From positions 85,063 to 149,062 of the forward strand of contig NZ_JAUHPW010000009.1 of the NCBI RefSeq assembly GCF_030418455.1: a stretch of 64,000 bases of DNA. The letters are read 5' to 3'. This document shows positions 34,755 through 43,930 of the stretch, piece by piece. Within the stretch, counting starts at the first letter, position 1; the number at the start of each line of letters is the position of its first letter. The notes under the pieces were generated by a model. It was not told the DNA's origin. It did no database searches and saw only the letters and a list, made by a program, of their open reading frames with translations. The position numbers and the translations under genes were made by a program. Source of the stretch: Demequina litoralis (GTDB lineage Bacteria; Actinomycetota; Actinomycetes; Actinomycetales; Demequinaceae).

Positions 34755-36952
34755 CGTGCCGCTCCTTCCAGCTCTGACGCGGGCCGCAGCCGGTGGGCGG
34801 CGCGGATCTCGACCGCCGTGACCTTGAACTCGGGCATCGACGACGTCGGGTCGGTGACGTCGTTGGTGAGGCGGTTGGCGCTGCCTGCGCCCGCCCAGTG
34901 GAACGGCATGAAGACCGTGTCGGTGCGGATGTCGGTGGTGAGGCGCACCCGCGCCATCGCCTCCCCGCGCGCGGTGGCGAGGAAGGCCACCGCGCCCTCG
35001 GTGAGCCCGTACCGCTCGGCGAGCAGCGGGTGCATCTCGACGAAGGCCTCGGGCTGGGCCTGCGCCAGCTCCTTGACGCGACGGGTCTGCGCGCCCGACT
35101 GGTAGTGCTGGAGGACGCGCCCTGTGACCAGGTAGGTCGCCATGCCCGGGCGCACGTCGTCGGCGGGGCCGCGGTGAGCGACCGCGATCATGCGCGCGCG
35201 GCCGGAGGGCGTGGGGAAGGACTCGAGGAACGGGCGGGGCGTCCCGGGGTGGGCGGACTCCCCCGGCGCCGAGGCGGGGCAGGGCCAGAACAGCTCCTCG
35301 CCCGCGTCGAGGCGGGCGTAGGTGATGCCCGAGTAGTCGGCCTTGCCGCCCGCGGAGGCGCGGGCCATCTCGTCGAACATCGTCTCGGCGTCGTCGCTGA
35401 AGAGCGCACCACAGCCGAGGCGGGCCGCGAGCTCGCGGAGGATCCACAGCTCGGAGCGGGCCTCGCCGGGAGCCGCGACGGCCGCGCGGCGGCGGATGAT
35501 GCGGCCCTCGAGGTTGGTCATGGTGCCGTCCTCCTCGGCCCACTGCGTGACGGGGAGGACGACGTCCGCGAGCATCGCGGTCTCCGACGGCACGAGGTCG
35601 CACACGACGAGCAGGTCGAGCGCCCGCAGCCTCTCCTCGACGGCGGTCGCGTTCGGCGCGCTCACCACGACGTTGCTGCCGTGCACCAGCAGCGCGCGGG
35701 GCCCGTCGGCCGTGCCGAGCGAGGACAGCAGCTGGACCGCGGGCACGCCCGGGCCGGGGATGACCGCCGGGTCGACACCCCACACGGAGGCGACGTGCGC
35801 GCGGGCGGCCGGGTCCGTGATCATGCGGTAGCCGGGCAGCTGGTCCGACTTCTGCCCGTGCTCGCGGCCGCCCTGGCCGTTGCCCTGCCCGGTGACGGGG
35901 CCGTAGCCCGAGCCCTCGCGGCCGATGAGCCCGAGCGCGAGCGCGAGGTTGATCGCCGCATTCACGCAGTCCGTGCCCTGCGCCATCTGCTCGACCCCGC
36001 GACCGGTGAGGATGTACGCCCCCCGGCCGCCGCGCGAGGGGGATGCGGCGGCCAGGAGGCGTGCGACCTCGCGGAGCGTGTCCGCGGGGACGCCGGTCGC
36101 GGCCTCGGCGCGCTCGGGCCACCACTGCGCCACCGAGCGGCGCACGTCGTCGAGGCCCTCGACCCGGTCCGCGAGGTAGGCGTCGTCCTGCAGGCCCTCG
36201 GCGAGCACGATGTGCAGCAGCGCGAGGAGCACGACCATGTCGGAGCCGGGCACGGCGGCGAGGTGGACGCCCGCGCCGTCGCGGGCGAGCTTCGCGGTGA
36301 CGGTCTCGCGCGGGTCCAGGACCACGAGGCCGCCGCGCTCGCGCACGCCCGCGAGGTGCTGGACGAAGGGCGGCATCGTCACGCCCATGTTGGAGCCGAG
36401 GACGAGGACGGCGTCCGCGCCGCCGAGGTCGGCGAGCGGGAAGGCGAGGCCGCGGTCCATGCCGAGCGCGCGGTTCGAGGCCGCGGCGGCAGACGACATG
36501 CAGAAGCGGCCGTTGTAGTCGATGAGGCGCGTGCCGAGCGCGAGGCGGGCGAACTTGCCGAGCGCGTAGGCCTTCTCGTTCGTCAGCCCGCCGCCGCCGA
36601 AGACGGCCACCGCATCGTCCCCCGACTCGGCCTGGAGGTCGCGGACGCGGCCCGCCACGAGGTCGAGCGCGTCGTCCCAGCCGGCCTCGCGGAAGCCGCC
36701 GTCGGCGGTGCGGATCAGCGGCGTGGTGATCCGGTCCGAGGCCCGCAGCACCTCCGCCGAGGTCCAGCCCTTCTGGCACAGGCCTCCGCGATTCGTGGGG
36801 AACTCCCGCCCCGCCACGGCGACCGGGAGGCGCTCTCCCGGCGTCGCGGTGAGCGTCTGCGCGCACTGCAGCGCGCAGTAGGGGCAGTGGGTGGCCGCGG
36901 CGGCGCCGGGGAGGGGTCCCGGCGCCACCGCGTCCTGCTGGGGGGTCGTCAC
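34751..36952 (-). CDS. nasA: assimilatory nitrate reductase catalytic subunit (molybdopterin oxidoreductase)
   Basis: 733 residues, typical of cytoplasmic NasA. The N-terminal [4Fe-4S] cluster is CPYCALQC with a distant fourth cysteine in GGLCQKG. Bis-MGD-binding segments include YNGRFCMSSAAAASNRALG, GSNMGVTMPPFVQHL, TGRGVEQMAQGTDCVNAAIN and the C-terminal dinucleotide domain with TGRVLQHYQSGAQTRRV and MPFHWAGAGSANRLTNDVTD. There is no Tat signal, so it is soluble. It reduces nitrate to nitrite for NirBD. GTG 36952 begins 1 nt after the narK stop. Confidence 0.94.
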   Translation of the reverse strand: MTTPQQDAVAPGPLPGAAAATHCPYCALQCAQTLTATPGERLPVAVAGREFPTNRGGLCQKGWTSAEVLRASDRITTPLIRTADGGFREAGWDDALDLVAGRVRDLQAESGDDAVAVFGGGGLTNEKAYALGKFARLALGTRLIDYNGRFCMSSAAAASNRALGMDRGLAFPLADLGGADAVLVLGSNMGVTMPPFVQHLAGVRERGGLVVLDPRETVTAKLARDGAGVHLAAVPGSDMVVLLALLHIVLAEGLQDDAYLADRVEGLDDVRRSVAQWWPERAEAATGVPADTLREVARLLAAASPSRGGRGAYILTGRGVEQMAQGTDCVNAAINLALALGLIGREGSGYGPVTGQGNGQGGREHGQKSDQLPGYRMITDPAARAHVASVWGVDPAVIPGPGVPAVQLLSSLGTADGPRALLVHGSNVVVSAPNATAVEERLRALDLLVVCDLVPSETAMLADVVLPVTQWAEEDGTMTNLEGRIIRRRAAVAAPGEARSELWILRELAARLGCGALFSDDAETMFDEMARASAGGKADYSGITYARLDAGEELFWPCPASAPGESAHPGTPRPFLESFPTPSGRARMIAVAHRGPADDVRPGMATYLVTGRVLQHYQSGAQTRRVKELAQAQPEAFVEMHPLLAERYGLTEGAVAFLATARGEAMARVRLTTDIRTDTVFMPFHWAGAGSANRLTNDVTDPTSSMPEFKVTAVEIRAAHRLRPASELEGAAR

Positions 36953-36953
36953 G

Positions 36954-38354
36954 TCAGACGTTCCTCATCGTCGCGCCCTTGCGCAGGTAGAACACCCACG
37001 TGATGGCGGCCATCGCGAGGAACACCCCGACGTAGATCTGGAGGGCCGGGACGATGGTGCCCGACATCTCCTTCGAGATCTTGTAGATGAACGGGATCGC
37101 GAAGCCGCCGAAGGCGCCCACCGCGGAGATGATGCCGACCGCGCCCGCCGCCTGCCGCTTGAAGTCGAGGCGGCTCGCGTCGGTGTCCTGGCCCTTGCTC
37201 GCGTGCAGCCGGCCGAAGATCGACGGGATCATGCGGTACGTCGAGCCGTTGCCGATGCCGGTCGCGGCGAAGAGCACCATGAAGCTCACGAAGAACAGCG
37301 CGAGCGACTCGTTCTGGACTCCCACCACCGCGGTCGCGCCCGCCGCCGCCATCACGAGGAACGAGGCGATGGTGACGATGGAGCCGCCGATGCGGTCAGC
37401 GAGCTTGCCGCCGTAGGGGCGCGAGAGCGATCCGATGAGCGCCCCCAGGAAGCCCCAGCCCAGGGCGATGTCGGCGCGCTCGAAGACCACCGTGAGCAGC
37501 GTGGGGAACGCGGCCGAGTAGCCGATGAACGAGCCGAAGGTGCCGATGTAGAGGAAGGCCATCAGCCAGGTGTGGCCGTGCTGGAGCGAGGCCGCCGTGG
37601 GCTTGGGGTCCGCCTTCGCCTCGCGCAGGTTGTCCATGAAGAGGAACGCGAGGATCGCGGAGGCGAGCGCGAGGGGCACGTACACGAGACCCGCGGCGGA
37701 CAGCCCGAGCGCGCCGATGCCGATGACGACCGGCACGAGCTTCTGCGCCACGGCGACGCCGATGTTGCCGCCCGCGGCGTTGAGCCCGAGCGCCCAGCCC
37801 TTCGCCTTGTCGGGGTAGAAGAACGAGATGTTGGACATCGAGGAGGCGAAGTTGCCGCCGCCGAAGCCCGCCGTCGCGGCGATCGCGACGAGCACGCCGA
37901 AGGGCGTCTCCGGGTTCTGGACGACCCATGCGAGGCCGAGGGTCGGGATCAGCAGCAGGAGGGCCGAGATGACGGTCCAGTTGCGGCCGCCGAAGATCGG
38001 CACCGCGAAGGTGTACGGCACGCGCAGGAACGCGCCGACCCCGGAGGCGACGGCGAGGAGCGTGAAGCCCTGGCTCGCGGTGAGGGCCCAGCCGTTGGCG
38101 CCGGCGGCGACGAGCTCGCCCGTGGCGGCGTCGAACGTGCCGTACATGCGCACGACGACGATCGACCACAGCAGCCACACGGAGAACCCGATGTGCTCGG
38201 CGACGATGGAGAACACGAGGTTGCGGAACGCGATGGACTTGCCGCGGGCCTCCCAGAACAGCTCGTTCTCGGGCTCCCAGCGCTCGATCCACCGGCCCTT
38301 GCCGATGACGCCGGGCTCGACGGCCTCGACGGTGGTCTTGTCGGAGATGGTCAT
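36954..38354 (-). CDS. narK: nitrate/nitrite MFS transporter
   Basis: 466 residues with about 12 membrane helices. NarK/NasA-type features: FSVWLLWSIVVVRMYG, FLRVPYTFAVPIFGGRNWTV, the glycine-rich nitrate signature AGFGGGNFASSMSNISFFYP, and GSLSRPYGGKLADRIGG. It imports nitrate and may export nitrite. First gene of the 14-gene operon; GGGAGG lies 4 nt from ATG 38354. Confidence 0.94.
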   Translation of the reverse strand: MTISDKTTVEAVEPGVIGKGRWIERWEPENELFWEARGKSIAFRNLVFSIVAEHIGFSVWLLWSIVVVRMYGTFDAATGELVAAGANGWALTASQGFTLLAVASGVGAFLRVPYTFAVPIFGGRNWTVISALLLLIPTLGLAWVVQNPETPFGVLVAIAATAGFGGGNFASSMSNISFFYPDKAKGWALGLNAAGGNIGVAVAQKLVPVVIGIGALGLSAAGLVYVPLALASAILAFLFMDNLREAKADPKPTAASLQHGHTWLMAFLYIGTFGSFIGYSAAFPTLLTVVFERADIALGWGFLGALIGSLSRPYGGKLADRIGGSIVTIASFLVMAAAGATAVVGVQNESLALFFVSFMVLFAATGIGNGSTYRMIPSIFGRLHASKGQDTDASRLDFKRQAAGAVGIISAVGAFGGFAIPFIYKISKEMSGTIVPALQIYVGVFLAMAAITWVFYLRKGATMRNV

Positions 38355-38447
38355 GGTCCCTCCCGGGGGACTGATGTCCGACCGGGGCGGGCGCCCCGAC
38401 GGGGAATCGGACGCTTCCGAAGGTAGGGAGGGAAGGTTTCGCCTGAC

Positions 38448-38474
38448 GTCACGCCCTGTGAAACGTGGGATAAC
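38448..38474 (-). promoter_or_regulatory. GlnR-like half-sites upstream of narK
   Basis: On the plus strand GTCAC-N7-GAAAC-N6-TAAC, resembling the gTnAc / GaAAc half-sites of actinobacterial GlnR, about 95-120 nt before the narK start and upstream of a possible -10 (TACCTT, minus strand 38425-38420). Spacing is one base longer than the usual N6, so this is tentative. Control of a nitrate operon by GlnR would be expected. Confidence 0.35.
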
Positions 38475-38501
38475 TCTTTCTCACCTCACGGAGCGCTGCC
38501 C

Positions 38502-38517
38502 CGTGAAGTGGTTCACA
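38502..38517. promoter_or_regulatory. CRP/FNR-family-like site upstream of narK
   Basis: CGTGA-AGTGGT-TCACA matches TGTGA-N6-TCACA at nine of ten fixed positions. It lies about 150 nt before narK in the 315-bp region 38355-38669, which otherwise holds the GlnR-like sites, the hemL terminator hairpins and one 9-mer (38555). Confidence 0.45.
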
Positions 38518-38585
38518 GCGTGACGGGCGGGCCGTGAAGAAGGCCATCTACCAGGGACGATGCTTCGAGCCGGCGGCGTGGCTCG

Positions 38586-38649
38586 GTGGCACCGGGTGCC
38601 ACACGCGGTAGGGTCGCGGGCGTCGGCATCGGCGTCGGCGTCGCGACCC
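38586..38649 (-). terminator. hairpins downstream of hemL
   Basis: GTGGCAC-CGG-GTGCCAC (38586-38602) is a perfect 7-bp stem. GGGTCGCG (38611-38618) can pair with CGCGACCC (38642-38649) over a loop of GGCGTC-type repeats. Both lie just past the hemL stop and could end the hem operon. Confidence 0.5.
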
Positions 38650-38669
38650 GGGACCGGCCGCACGCCGCG

Positions 38670-39983
38670 TCAGACGCGCGCGGCGACCTCCGCGTCGGCC
38701 CAGTGCGCGACCGTCGAGACGATGTGGCGGACGTCGTTGACCGAGTGCGCGGCCGACACGAACCACGCCTCGTAGGCGCTCGGCGGCAGCGCGACGCCCT
38801 CACGGCGGAGCGCGTGGAACAGGCGCGCGAAGGCCGCCGTGTCCTGGCGCGACACCTCGTCGAAGGTGACGGGCGCCTCGTCCAGGCCCAGGAAGACCGA
38901 GAAGAGCGTGCCCGCGCGTCCGACGGCGTGGGTGATGCCGCGCTCGGTCAGCGCACCCGAGACGCCGTCCGCGAGCGACGAGGCGATGCGTGCCACGTGG
39001 GCGTGCACATCGTCGTCGAGCAGGCGCATCGTCGCGAGGCCCGCGGCGACGGCCACGGGGTTCCCGGACAGGGTGCCCGCCTGGTAGACCGGGCCCAGCG
39101 GCGCGAGCTGCTCCATGAGGTCGCGGCGGCCGCCGAGCGCGGCGACCGGCAGGCCGCCGCCGATGACCTTGCCGAAGGTCACCAGGTCGGGCGTCCACGG
39201 GTCGAGCCCCGCGGCCAGGTCGTGGTCGCGCTCGATGCCCCAGCAGCCCGCGGGGCCCGCGCGGAAGCCGGTGAGCACCTCGTCGAGGATCATCACCGCG
39301 CCCTCGTTGCGGCACAGCGTCGAGATGAGGCGGTTGAAGCCCGCGGGCGGCTGGATCACGCCCATGTTGGCGGGCGCCGCCTCGACGATGACGCCGGCGA
39401 TCTCGGCGCCGTGCTCGGCGAACGCGTCGGTGAGCGCGGCCTCGTCGCCGTACGGAAGGACCAGGGTGTCCTGCGCGGCGCCGGGGGTCACGCCCGCGGA
39501 GTCCGGGACGCCCGCGGTGGCGAGGCCCGAGCCCGCGGCGACCAGCAGCGCGTCCGAGTGGCCGTGGTAGCAGCCGGCGAACTTCACGATGCGGGTGCGG
39601 CCCGTCGCGGCGCGCGCGAGGCGGATCGCGGTCATGGTGGCCTCGGTGCCCGTGGACACGAGGCGCACGCGCTCGGCGGGCGCGTAGCGGTCGCGGATGA
39701 TCTCGGCGAGCTCGACCTCGGCCTCGGTGGTCGCGCCGAAGGACAGGCCCTTGGCCGCCGCGGCCTGCACCGCGGCCACGACCTCGGGCTTCGCGTGGCC
39801 CAGGATCGCGGGGCCCCAGGAGGCGACGAGGTCGATCATCTCGCGGCCGTCCGCGTCGACGATGCGGCTGCCGTGGGCCTCCGCGATCGGGACGGGCTCT
39901 CCCCCGACGCCGTTCCAGGCGCGCACGGGCGAGTTCACGCCGCCGGGCAGGATCGCGCGGGCGCGCTCCGAGTACGAGGACAC
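38670..39983 (-). CDS. hemL: glutamate-1-semialdehyde 2,1-aminomutase
   Basis: 437 residues, PLP enzyme making 5-aminolevulinate. Landmarks: ILPGGVNSPVRAWNGVGGEP, LVSTGTEATMTAIRLARAAT, KFAGCYHGHSDALLV, ILDEVLTGFRAGPAG and the PLP-lysine segment TFGKVIGGGLPVAALGG. It is last in hemC-hemD-hemB-hemL. GTG 39983 directly abuts the hemB stop, with GGAG 6 nt upstream. Confidence 0.95.
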   Translation of the reverse strand: MSSYSERARAILPGGVNSPVRAWNGVGGEPVPIAEAHGSRIVDADGREMIDLVASWGPAILGHAKPEVVAAVQAAAAKGLSFGATTEAEVELAEIIRDRYAPAERVRLVSTGTEATMTAIRLARAATGRTRIVKFAGCYHGHSDALLVAAGSGLATAGVPDSAGVTPGAAQDTLVLPYGDEAALTDAFAEHGAEIAGVIVEAAPANMGVIQPPAGFNRLISTLCRNEGAVMILDEVLTGFRAGPAGCWGIERDHDLAAGLDPWTPDLVTFGKVIGGGLPVAALGGRRDLMEQLAPLGPVYQAGTLSGNPVAVAAGLATMRLLDDDVHAHVARIASSLADGVSGALTERGITHAVGRAGTLFSVFLGLDEAPVTFDEVSRQDTAAFARLFHALRREGVALPPSAYEAWFVSAAHSVNDVRHIVSTVAHWADAEVAARV

Positions 39984-40958
39984 TTAGTTCTCCTTGAGCC
40001 AGGCGGCGAGCTCGAGCGCCGCGTAGGTGACGACGATGTCGGCGCCGGCACGGCGCATCGACGTGAGGGCCTCGAGGTGCGAGGCGCGGCGGTCCAGCCA
40101 GCCCTGGGCGGCGGCCGCCTCGATCTGGGCGTACTCGCCCGACACGTGGTAGGCCGCGACCGGCACGCGCGACTGCGCGGCGACCTCGGCGACGACGTCC
40201 AGGTAGGGCAGCGCGGGCTTGACCATCACCATGTCCGCGCCCTCGAGCTCGTCGAGCTCGGCCTCGTGGAGGCCCTCGCGGCCGTTGGCCGGGTCGAGCT
40301 GGTACGTGCGGCGGTCGCCCTGCAGCTGGCTGTCGACGGCCTCGCGGAAGGGCCCGTAGAACGCCGAGGCGTACTTCGCGGCGTACGCGAGCAGCGCGGT
40401 GTCCGTGAACCCCTCCGCCTCGAGGACCTCGCGCACCGCCGCGACCTGGTGGTCCATCATCCCGCTGAGCCCCAGCACGTGGGCGCCCGCGCGGGCCTGC
40501 GCGAGCCCCATCGCGGCGTAGACCTCGTTGGTCGCGTCGTTGTCGACCCGGCCCGCACCGTCGAGGACGCCGCAGTGGCCGTGGTCGGTGAACTCGTCGA
40601 GGCACAGGTCCGCCATGATCACGAGGCGGTCGCCGGCGGCCTCGGCCGCGAGGCCGATCGCGCGGTTGAGGATGCCGTCCGGGTCGACCGCGCCCGAGCC
40701 CCGCGCGTCGCGCACGGACGGGATCGCGAACAGCATGAGGCCGCCGATGCCGGCCTCGATCGCGTCCTGGACCAGGCCCGGCACCGCGTCGAGCGGGTGC
40801 TGGGACACGCCCGGCAGCGACGTGATGGGGCGCTCCTCGGCGAGGTCCTCGTGGATGAAGACCGGCAGCACCAGCTCGGCGGGATGCGGGCGCACCTCGC
40901 GCACGAGGCGGCGCATCGCGGGCGTGGTGCGCAGGCGGCGCGGGCGGTACGAGGTCAT
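39984..40958 (-). CDS. hemB: delta-aminolevulinic acid dehydratase (porphobilinogen synthase)
   Basis: 324 residues. Metal-site cysteines in DLCLDEFTDHGHCG, catalytic lysines in YAAKYASAFYGPFREA and MVMVKPALPYLDVV, and VAAYHVSGEYAQIEAAAAQG. It condenses two aminolevulinates to porphobilinogen, the branch point towards heme and siroheme. ATG overlaps the hemD stop. Confidence 0.95.
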   Translation of the reverse strand: MTSYRPRRLRTTPAMRRLVREVRPHPAELVLPVFIHEDLAEERPITSLPGVSQHPLDAVPGLVQDAIEAGIGGLMLFAIPSVRDARGSGAVDPDGILNRAIGLAAEAAGDRLVIMADLCLDEFTDHGHCGVLDGAGRVDNDATNEVYAAMGLAQARAGAHVLGLSGMMDHQVAAVREVLEAEGFTDTALLAYAAKYASAFYGPFREAVDSQLQGDRRTYQLDPANGREGLHEAELDELEGADMVMVKPALPYLDVVAEVAAQSRVPVAAYHVSGEYAQIEAAAAQGWLDRRASHLEALTSMRRAGADIVVTYAALELAAWLKEN

Positions 40959-41761
40959 GCGTGGTCCCCCTCGGCGGTGGTGGTGGCGCTGCCGGGATCG
41001 GCAGGGACGTCGAGCGCCGCGTCGAGCGCGGCCCGGATCCCACCGTACGACGGCGTGGTGGCCACGGCGTCCACCCGCAGGCCCGCGGCGCGCGCGCCCG
41101 CCTCGGTGGTGCGCCCGATGGCGACGATGCGGGTGCCGGGGGCGACGGTCGGGCAGGCGGCGGCGAAGCGCTCCGCGACCGAGCCGGACGTCAGCAGCAC
41201 CGCGTCGAGTCCGCCGTCGGCGACGGCGGCGACCGTCGCATCGTCCGGTCCCGGGCCGTCGACCGTGCGGTAGGCCTCGACGGCGTCGACGTGCCAGCCC
41301 TTGCGGGCGAGCCCCCGCTCGAGCACGGGCGAGGCGAGGTTGCCGAGCGGCGCGAGCACGCGGCCGTCACCCTCGGGCAGGTCCGCGACGATGCCGCGGG
41401 CGTCCTGGCGCGCGGTGGGCACGAGGTCGACGGCCAGGCCGACGTCGGCGCACACTCCGCGCGTCGCCTCGCCGACCGTGGCGACCCTTGAGGCCGGCTG
41501 CGGCTCCCCGAGCGTGCGGCCGTGGGCGCGCGCGATGCGGTCCATCGCGAGCACCGCGTTGCGGCTCGTCACGGCCATCCAGTCGTACGCGCCGTCGAGC
41601 CACGCGAGGGTGGCGGCCTCGAGGGCGGCCGGGTCGGCGGGTCCCGCGATCGCGATGAACGCGACGGGTGTGACGAGGGCGCCCTCGCCGGCGAGGTCGT
41701 CGGCGAAGGCGGTGCGCTCGGCCGTCACCGGCACGAGCAGCCGGCGCCCGGCGAGGCTCAT
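40955..41761 (-). CDS. hemD: uroporphyrinogen-III synthase
   Basis: 268 residues, bilobed HemD with typical low conservation: LVPVTAERTAFADDLAGEGA, YDWMAVTSRNAVLAMDRIAR, VLAPLGNLASPVLERGLARK, AVLLTSGSVAERFAAACP and VAIGRTTEAGARAAGL. Position between hemC and hemB supports it. It cyclises hydroxymethylbilane. No DNA-binding domain is attached, unlike the HemD-like regulator at 27908-29023. Confidence 0.9.
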   Translation of the reverse strand: MSLAGRRLLVPVTAERTAFADDLAGEGALVTPVAFIAIAGPADPAALEAATLAWLDGAYDWMAVTSRNAVLAMDRIARAHGRTLGEPQPASRVATVGEATRGVCADVGLAVDLVPTARQDARGIVADLPEGDGRVLAPLGNLASPVLERGLARKGWHVDAVEAYRTVDGPGPDDATVAAVADGGLDAVLLTSGSVAERFAAACPTVAPGTRIVAIGRTTEAGARAAGLRVDAVATTPSYGGIRAALDAALDVPADPGSATTTAEGDHA

Positions 41762-42675
41762 GCGCGACCCATGAGGCGCTCGGCGCCGCGACCCAGGAGG
41801 GAGAAGCCGCTCGAGCGGCCGATGGCGGCGGCCTCCGCGAGGACGCCGGAGTTGCGCTCGTTGAGCGCCAGCGTGCCGTCGTTGCCGATGACGCGGGTGT
41901 GGAGCGTGAGGCGGCCGCCCGTCACCACGGCGTGCGCGGCGACCGGGGCGGCGCAGCCGGCGTCGAGCACGCGAAGCGCCTCGCGCTCCGCGGTGACGGC
42001 GGCGCGGGTGGGCGTATGGTCGAGCGTCGCGAGCAGCGTGCGCAGCTCGTCGGGGGCGTCCTCGCGGATCTCGATCGCCAGCGCACCCTGTCCCGGCGCG
42101 GGCACCATGTCCTCGACGGACAGCGGCTCGGTCGCATCGTCGCCGCGGCCCAGGCGGTTGAGGCCCGCCGCCGCGAGCACCACGCCGTCGAGGCCGTCGC
42201 CGATGCGCGACAGCCGGGTGTCGACGTTGCCCCGCAGGGGCTGGACGTCGAGGTCGGGGCGCACGGCGAGCAGCTGCGCAGCCCGTCGGGGCGAGCCGGT
42301 GCCGATCGCGGCTCCCTCGGGCAGCTCGGCGAGCGTGCGGCCGTCGGTGCACAGCACGTCGCGGGGGTCCTCGCGCTCGGGGATCGCGACCACCTCGAGG
42401 CCCGGGTAGGGCTGGGTCGGGACGTCCTTGAGCGAGTGCACGATGAAGTCGCACTCCCCCGCGAGCAGCGCCTCCCGCAGCGCGGTCACGAACACGCCGG
42501 TCTGCGACAGTCCCACGAGCGAGCCGCGGTCGATGTCGCCCTTGGTCGTCACCTTGACCAGCTCGACGGCGGCCTCGCCGCCCGCGGTCGACGCTGCGGC
42601 GACCACCGCATCGGCGAACTGGCCGGACTGTGCCGTCGCGAGCGCGGATCCACGGGTGCCGAGGCGGAGATTCAT
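41758..42675 (-). CDS. hemC: porphobilinogen deaminase
   Basis: 305 residues. Begins MNLRLGTRGSALATAQSGQF; FIVHSLKDVPTQPYPGLEVV, GTGSPRRAAQLLAVRPDLDV, RGNVDTRLSRIGDGLDGVVL and the cofactor cysteine in VLDAGCAAPVAAHA (about residue 238) are all present. First gene of the heme operon; ATG 42675 follows TACCCT by 7 nt, a leaderless start. Confidence 0.95.
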   Translation of the reverse strand: MNLRLGTRGSALATAQSGQFADAVVAAASTAGGEAAVELVKVTTKGDIDRGSLVGLSQTGVFVTALREALLAGECDFIVHSLKDVPTQPYPGLEVVAIPEREDPRDVLCTDGRTLAELPEGAAIGTGSPRRAAQLLAVRPDLDVQPLRGNVDTRLSRIGDGLDGVVLAAAGLNRLGRGDDATEPLSVEDMVPAPGQGALAIEIREDAPDELRTLLATLDHTPTRAAVTAEREALRVLDAGCAAPVAAHAVVTGGRLTLHTRVIGNDGTLALNERNSGVLAEAAAIGRSSGFSLLGRGAERLMGRA

Positions 42676-42682
42676 GGCGTCC

Positions 42683-42688
42683 AGGGTA
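42683..42688 (-). promoter_or_regulatory. -10 hexamer TACCCT of hemCDBL
   Basis: TACCCT on the minus strand, 7 nt before ATG 42675, in the 40-bp gap behind the MFS gene. Confidence 0.5.
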
Positions 42689-42715
42689 GTCGCCGCACCG
42701 GACGGCCGGGACCGG

Positions 42716-43930
42716 TCACCGGCGGTAGCCGGGGCCGACGAAGACGAGCACGACCGCGACGAGGGCCAGCACGAGCGCCACCCAGGCCGGAGCGACATAG
42801 CCGAGGCCGGCGCCGATGACGATCGCGCCGAGGCCCGTGCCGACCACCGTGGCGGCGTTGAGGGCGGAGTGCGAGATCGCGGCGCCGAGCGACGGCGACG
42901 TGTGCGTCGCGTCCATGAGGTGGGCCTGCGCGCCCTGCGAGAACGTCTGGATGAACACGCCGAGCAGCACGAGTGCCACCACGACCGGCCAGCCGCTGCC
43001 CCCCACCAGGCCGAGCAGCAGCAGCATCGCGGCGACGCCGATGACGCCCACGCGCGAGGTGAGCAGCACCGAGCGGTCGGTGAGCCTGCCGCCCACGTAG
43101 GCGCCCGCGGTCATGCCCAGGCCGAACAGCGCGAGCACCACCGTGACGGTGCCCGGCGCGAAGCCGTTGGTGTCCTCGAGCAGCGGCACCATGTACGACT
43201 GCACCGCGCCCAGGCCCGCGAAGCCGACCGTGACCGTGAGGATCGCGGTCCACAGCACGCGCCCGCGCAGCGCGGCGAGCTCGGTGCGGAAGCCGGCGCC
43301 GTGCGTGCCCGGCACCGACGGGACGAAGGCCCACATCAGCACGAAGCCGGCGAGGCCCACGGCGGCGACGATCCAGAACGCGAGGCGCCACCCGGACCGC
43401 TCCGAGATCCACTGCATCGCGGGCACGCCCACGACGATGGCTGCGGTGAGCCCGTACATGATGGTCGCGATCACCTGGCCGCGCCGTTCGACGCCCAGCG
43501 CGAGCACGCCCACGTACGCCGCCGACCCGAGCAGCGCCCCGTGGGGCAGGCCGGCCAGCAGGCGCGCGACGAACAGCGTCTCGACGGTCGGCGCGAGCGC
43601 GGTGAGGACGGAGGTCGCGACGAAGACCGCCGACATGGTGAGCAGCAGCCGGCGCCGGTTCCACGCCGCGAGGCCGACCATGATGAGCGGCGCGCCCACC
43701 ACGACGCCGAGCGCGTACGCGACGATGGTCCACCCGATCATGTCGACCGAGGCGTCGAGGTCGCGGACCTGGTCCTGGATGACCCCGGACGAGCCGCCCT
43801 GGGAGAGGCTGATCGCGAAGCCGGCGACCACGAAGCCGGCCAGCACGAGCGCGGGGTGCGCGGCATGCGCGGTGCGCGGCAGGAGCCAGCGCGGGGTTCC
43901 GGCCTCGGAGGCCGGGGGAAGCGAAGTCAT
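42716..43930 (-). CDS. MFS transporter (arabinose-efflux / AraJ-like)
   Basis: 404 residues with about 12 hydrophobic helices. MFS motifs: VVGAPLIMVGLAAWNRRRLL between helices 2 and 3, ARLLAGLPHGALLGSAAYVG, and AYVGGRLTDRSVLLTSRVGV in the second half. The pattern fits DHA1 exporters of the AraJ/CmlA sort; the substrate is unknown. Its ATG overlaps the stop of the DtxR-family gene by one base, so a metal-responsive link is possible. Confidence 0.8.
   Translation of the reverse strand: MTSLPPASEAGTPRWLLPRTAHAAHPALVLAGFVVAGFAISLSQGGSSGVIQDQVRDLDASVDMIGWTIVAYALGVVVGAPLIMVGLAAWNRRRLLLTMSAVFVATSVLTALAPTVETLFVARLLAGLPHGALLGSAAYVGVLALGVERRGQVIATIMYGLTAAIVVGVPAMQWISERSGWRLAFWIVAAVGLAGFVLMWAFVPSVPGTHGAGFRTELAALRGRVLWTAILTVTVGFAGLGAVQSYMVPLLEDTNGFAPGTVTVVLALFGLGMTAGAYVGGRLTDRSVLLTSRVGVIGVAAMLLLLGLVGGSGWPVVVALVLLGVFIQTFSQGAQAHLMDATHTSPSLGAAISHSALNAATVVGTGLGAIVIGAGLGYVAPAWVALVLALVAVVLVFVGPGYRR

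Noticed and set aside
33207..36866. A 1,219-codon frame that would fuse an upstream Arg-rich region to the NasB-like protein
   Set aside because: The upstream part is an out-of-frame reading of nasA. ATG 34754 overlaps the nasA stop in the usual way and starts with the FAD-binding motif.
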